Source of the DNA: Listeria innocua
GTDB lineage: Bacteria; Bacillota; Bacilli; Lactobacillales; Listeriaceae
Length of the DNA: 64,000 bases
Assembly: GCF_028596125.1 (NCBI RefSeq)
Contig: NZ_CP117229.1
Location: 1,286,001-1,350,000 of the forward strand
Direction of reading: 5' to 3'
The position numbers were made by a program, and so were the translations under genes. This document shows, in pieces, positions 63,747 to 64,000 of the stretch; within the stretch, counting starts at the first letter, position 1; the number at the start of each line of letters is the position of its first letter. Under the pieces are notes generated by a model. It saw only the letters and a program-made list of their open reading frames with translations. It was not told the DNA's origin and made no database searches.

Positions 63747-64000
63747 TAAAGATTTTCTAAGTTTTTCTCTTTTACAAATAAAAATAAAATGCCGCCAACG
63801 AGGAAAAGAACAATTAAGCTAGCTACCCCGTACTGTGTCTTTCCGGTAATTTGCGTGATTACGCCCATCAGTGCCGGACCCATAATTGCTGAAAATTTAC
63901 CGAAAATATTATAAAAACCATAAAATTCATTAGAACGTTTCTTAGGAATGATTTTCCCGAAAAAGGATCTACTTAATGCTTGAATCCCTCCTTGTGAAGT
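63747..64000 (-). CDS. MFS transporter, UMF1 type (5' part outside window)
   Basis: C-terminal 84 residues of a membrane transporter whose start lies beyond the window. The visible part reads TSQGGIQALSRSFFGKIIPK at its beginning, with one cytoplasmic loop containing RSNEFYGFYNIFGKFSA, and two last helices ending LFLVGGILFLFVKEKNLENL. The QGGxQALSRS and SxEFYGFY pattern is typical of the UMF1/YxiO family (PF11700). The substrate is unknown. It runs in the same direction as the VanZ gene. Confidence 0.8.

Overview
The window is a chromosomal segment of a low-GC, Gram-positive, non-sporulating Firmicute of the genus Listeria, most likely L. monocytogenes or a close relative. The evidence is gene content and order: the LisRK two-component system, the TcsA lipoprotein, the 31-codon stressosome anchor Prli42, and the LadR/MdrL efflux pair, set in a backbone collinear with Bacillus subtilis (xseA-xseB-ispA-dxs-yqxC-ahrC-recN, ymfF-ymfH-ymfI-ymfM-pgsA-cinA-recA-rny-ymdB, ymcA-mutS-mutL). 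The species is inferred from recognition of the proteins, not from a database search.

Layout. 1-7.9 kb: exonuclease VII, farnesyl-diphosphate synthase, a cold-shock protein, DXP synthase, TlyA-type methyltransferase, arginine repressor and RecN. 7.9-15 kb: a branched-chain 2-oxoacid dehydrogenase operon (ptb-buk-lpd-bkdAA-bkdAB-bkdB) that makes branched acyl-CoA primers for membrane lipids, ending in a strongly folded 3' region and a terminator, with prli42 facing it. 15-20 kb: an M20 peptidase, 6-phosphogluconate dehydrogenase and lisRK. 20-28.9 kb: a YidC insertase, acylphosphatase, type II IPP isomerase, a tRNA hydroxylase, a YitT-family membrane protein, the FtsK/SpoIIIE translocase and a ProC-like reductase. 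29-34 kb: a BMP-type nucleoside ABC importer (tcsA and three genes). 34-45.7 kb: YfmF/YfmH/YmfI (EF-P modification), RodZ, PgsA, CinA, RecA, RNase Y, a GNAT enzyme, YmdB and RicA. 45.8-50.8 kb: MutS, MutL and GlpP. 51-54.3 kb: pyruvate formate-lyase and its activase. 54.3-56.2 kb: ladR/mdrL.

56.2-60.5 kb is the accessory part. It lies between the mdrL terminator and the thiolase terminator and holds a DUF2975 membrane protein, a small Cro/CI regulator, a P-loop kinase-like protein, a long inverted repeat and, on the minus strand, an LXG-domain polymorphic toxin with a probable immunity gene immediately downstream and a second small unknown gene upstream. 60.5-64 kb returns to core genes: thiolase and HMG-CoA synthase (divergent, the first two steps of the mevalonate pathway), a VanZ-family protein and the end of an MFS transporter.

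The window carries genes of both isoprenoid routes: dxs for the MEP pathway, and thiolase, mvaS and fni for the mevalonate pathway. Most genes are intact with good ribosome binding sites, and many transcription units end in clear intrinsic terminators. Only the first and last genes are cut by the window edge. I saw no rRNA, tRNA, CRISPR array, insertion sequence or prophage.
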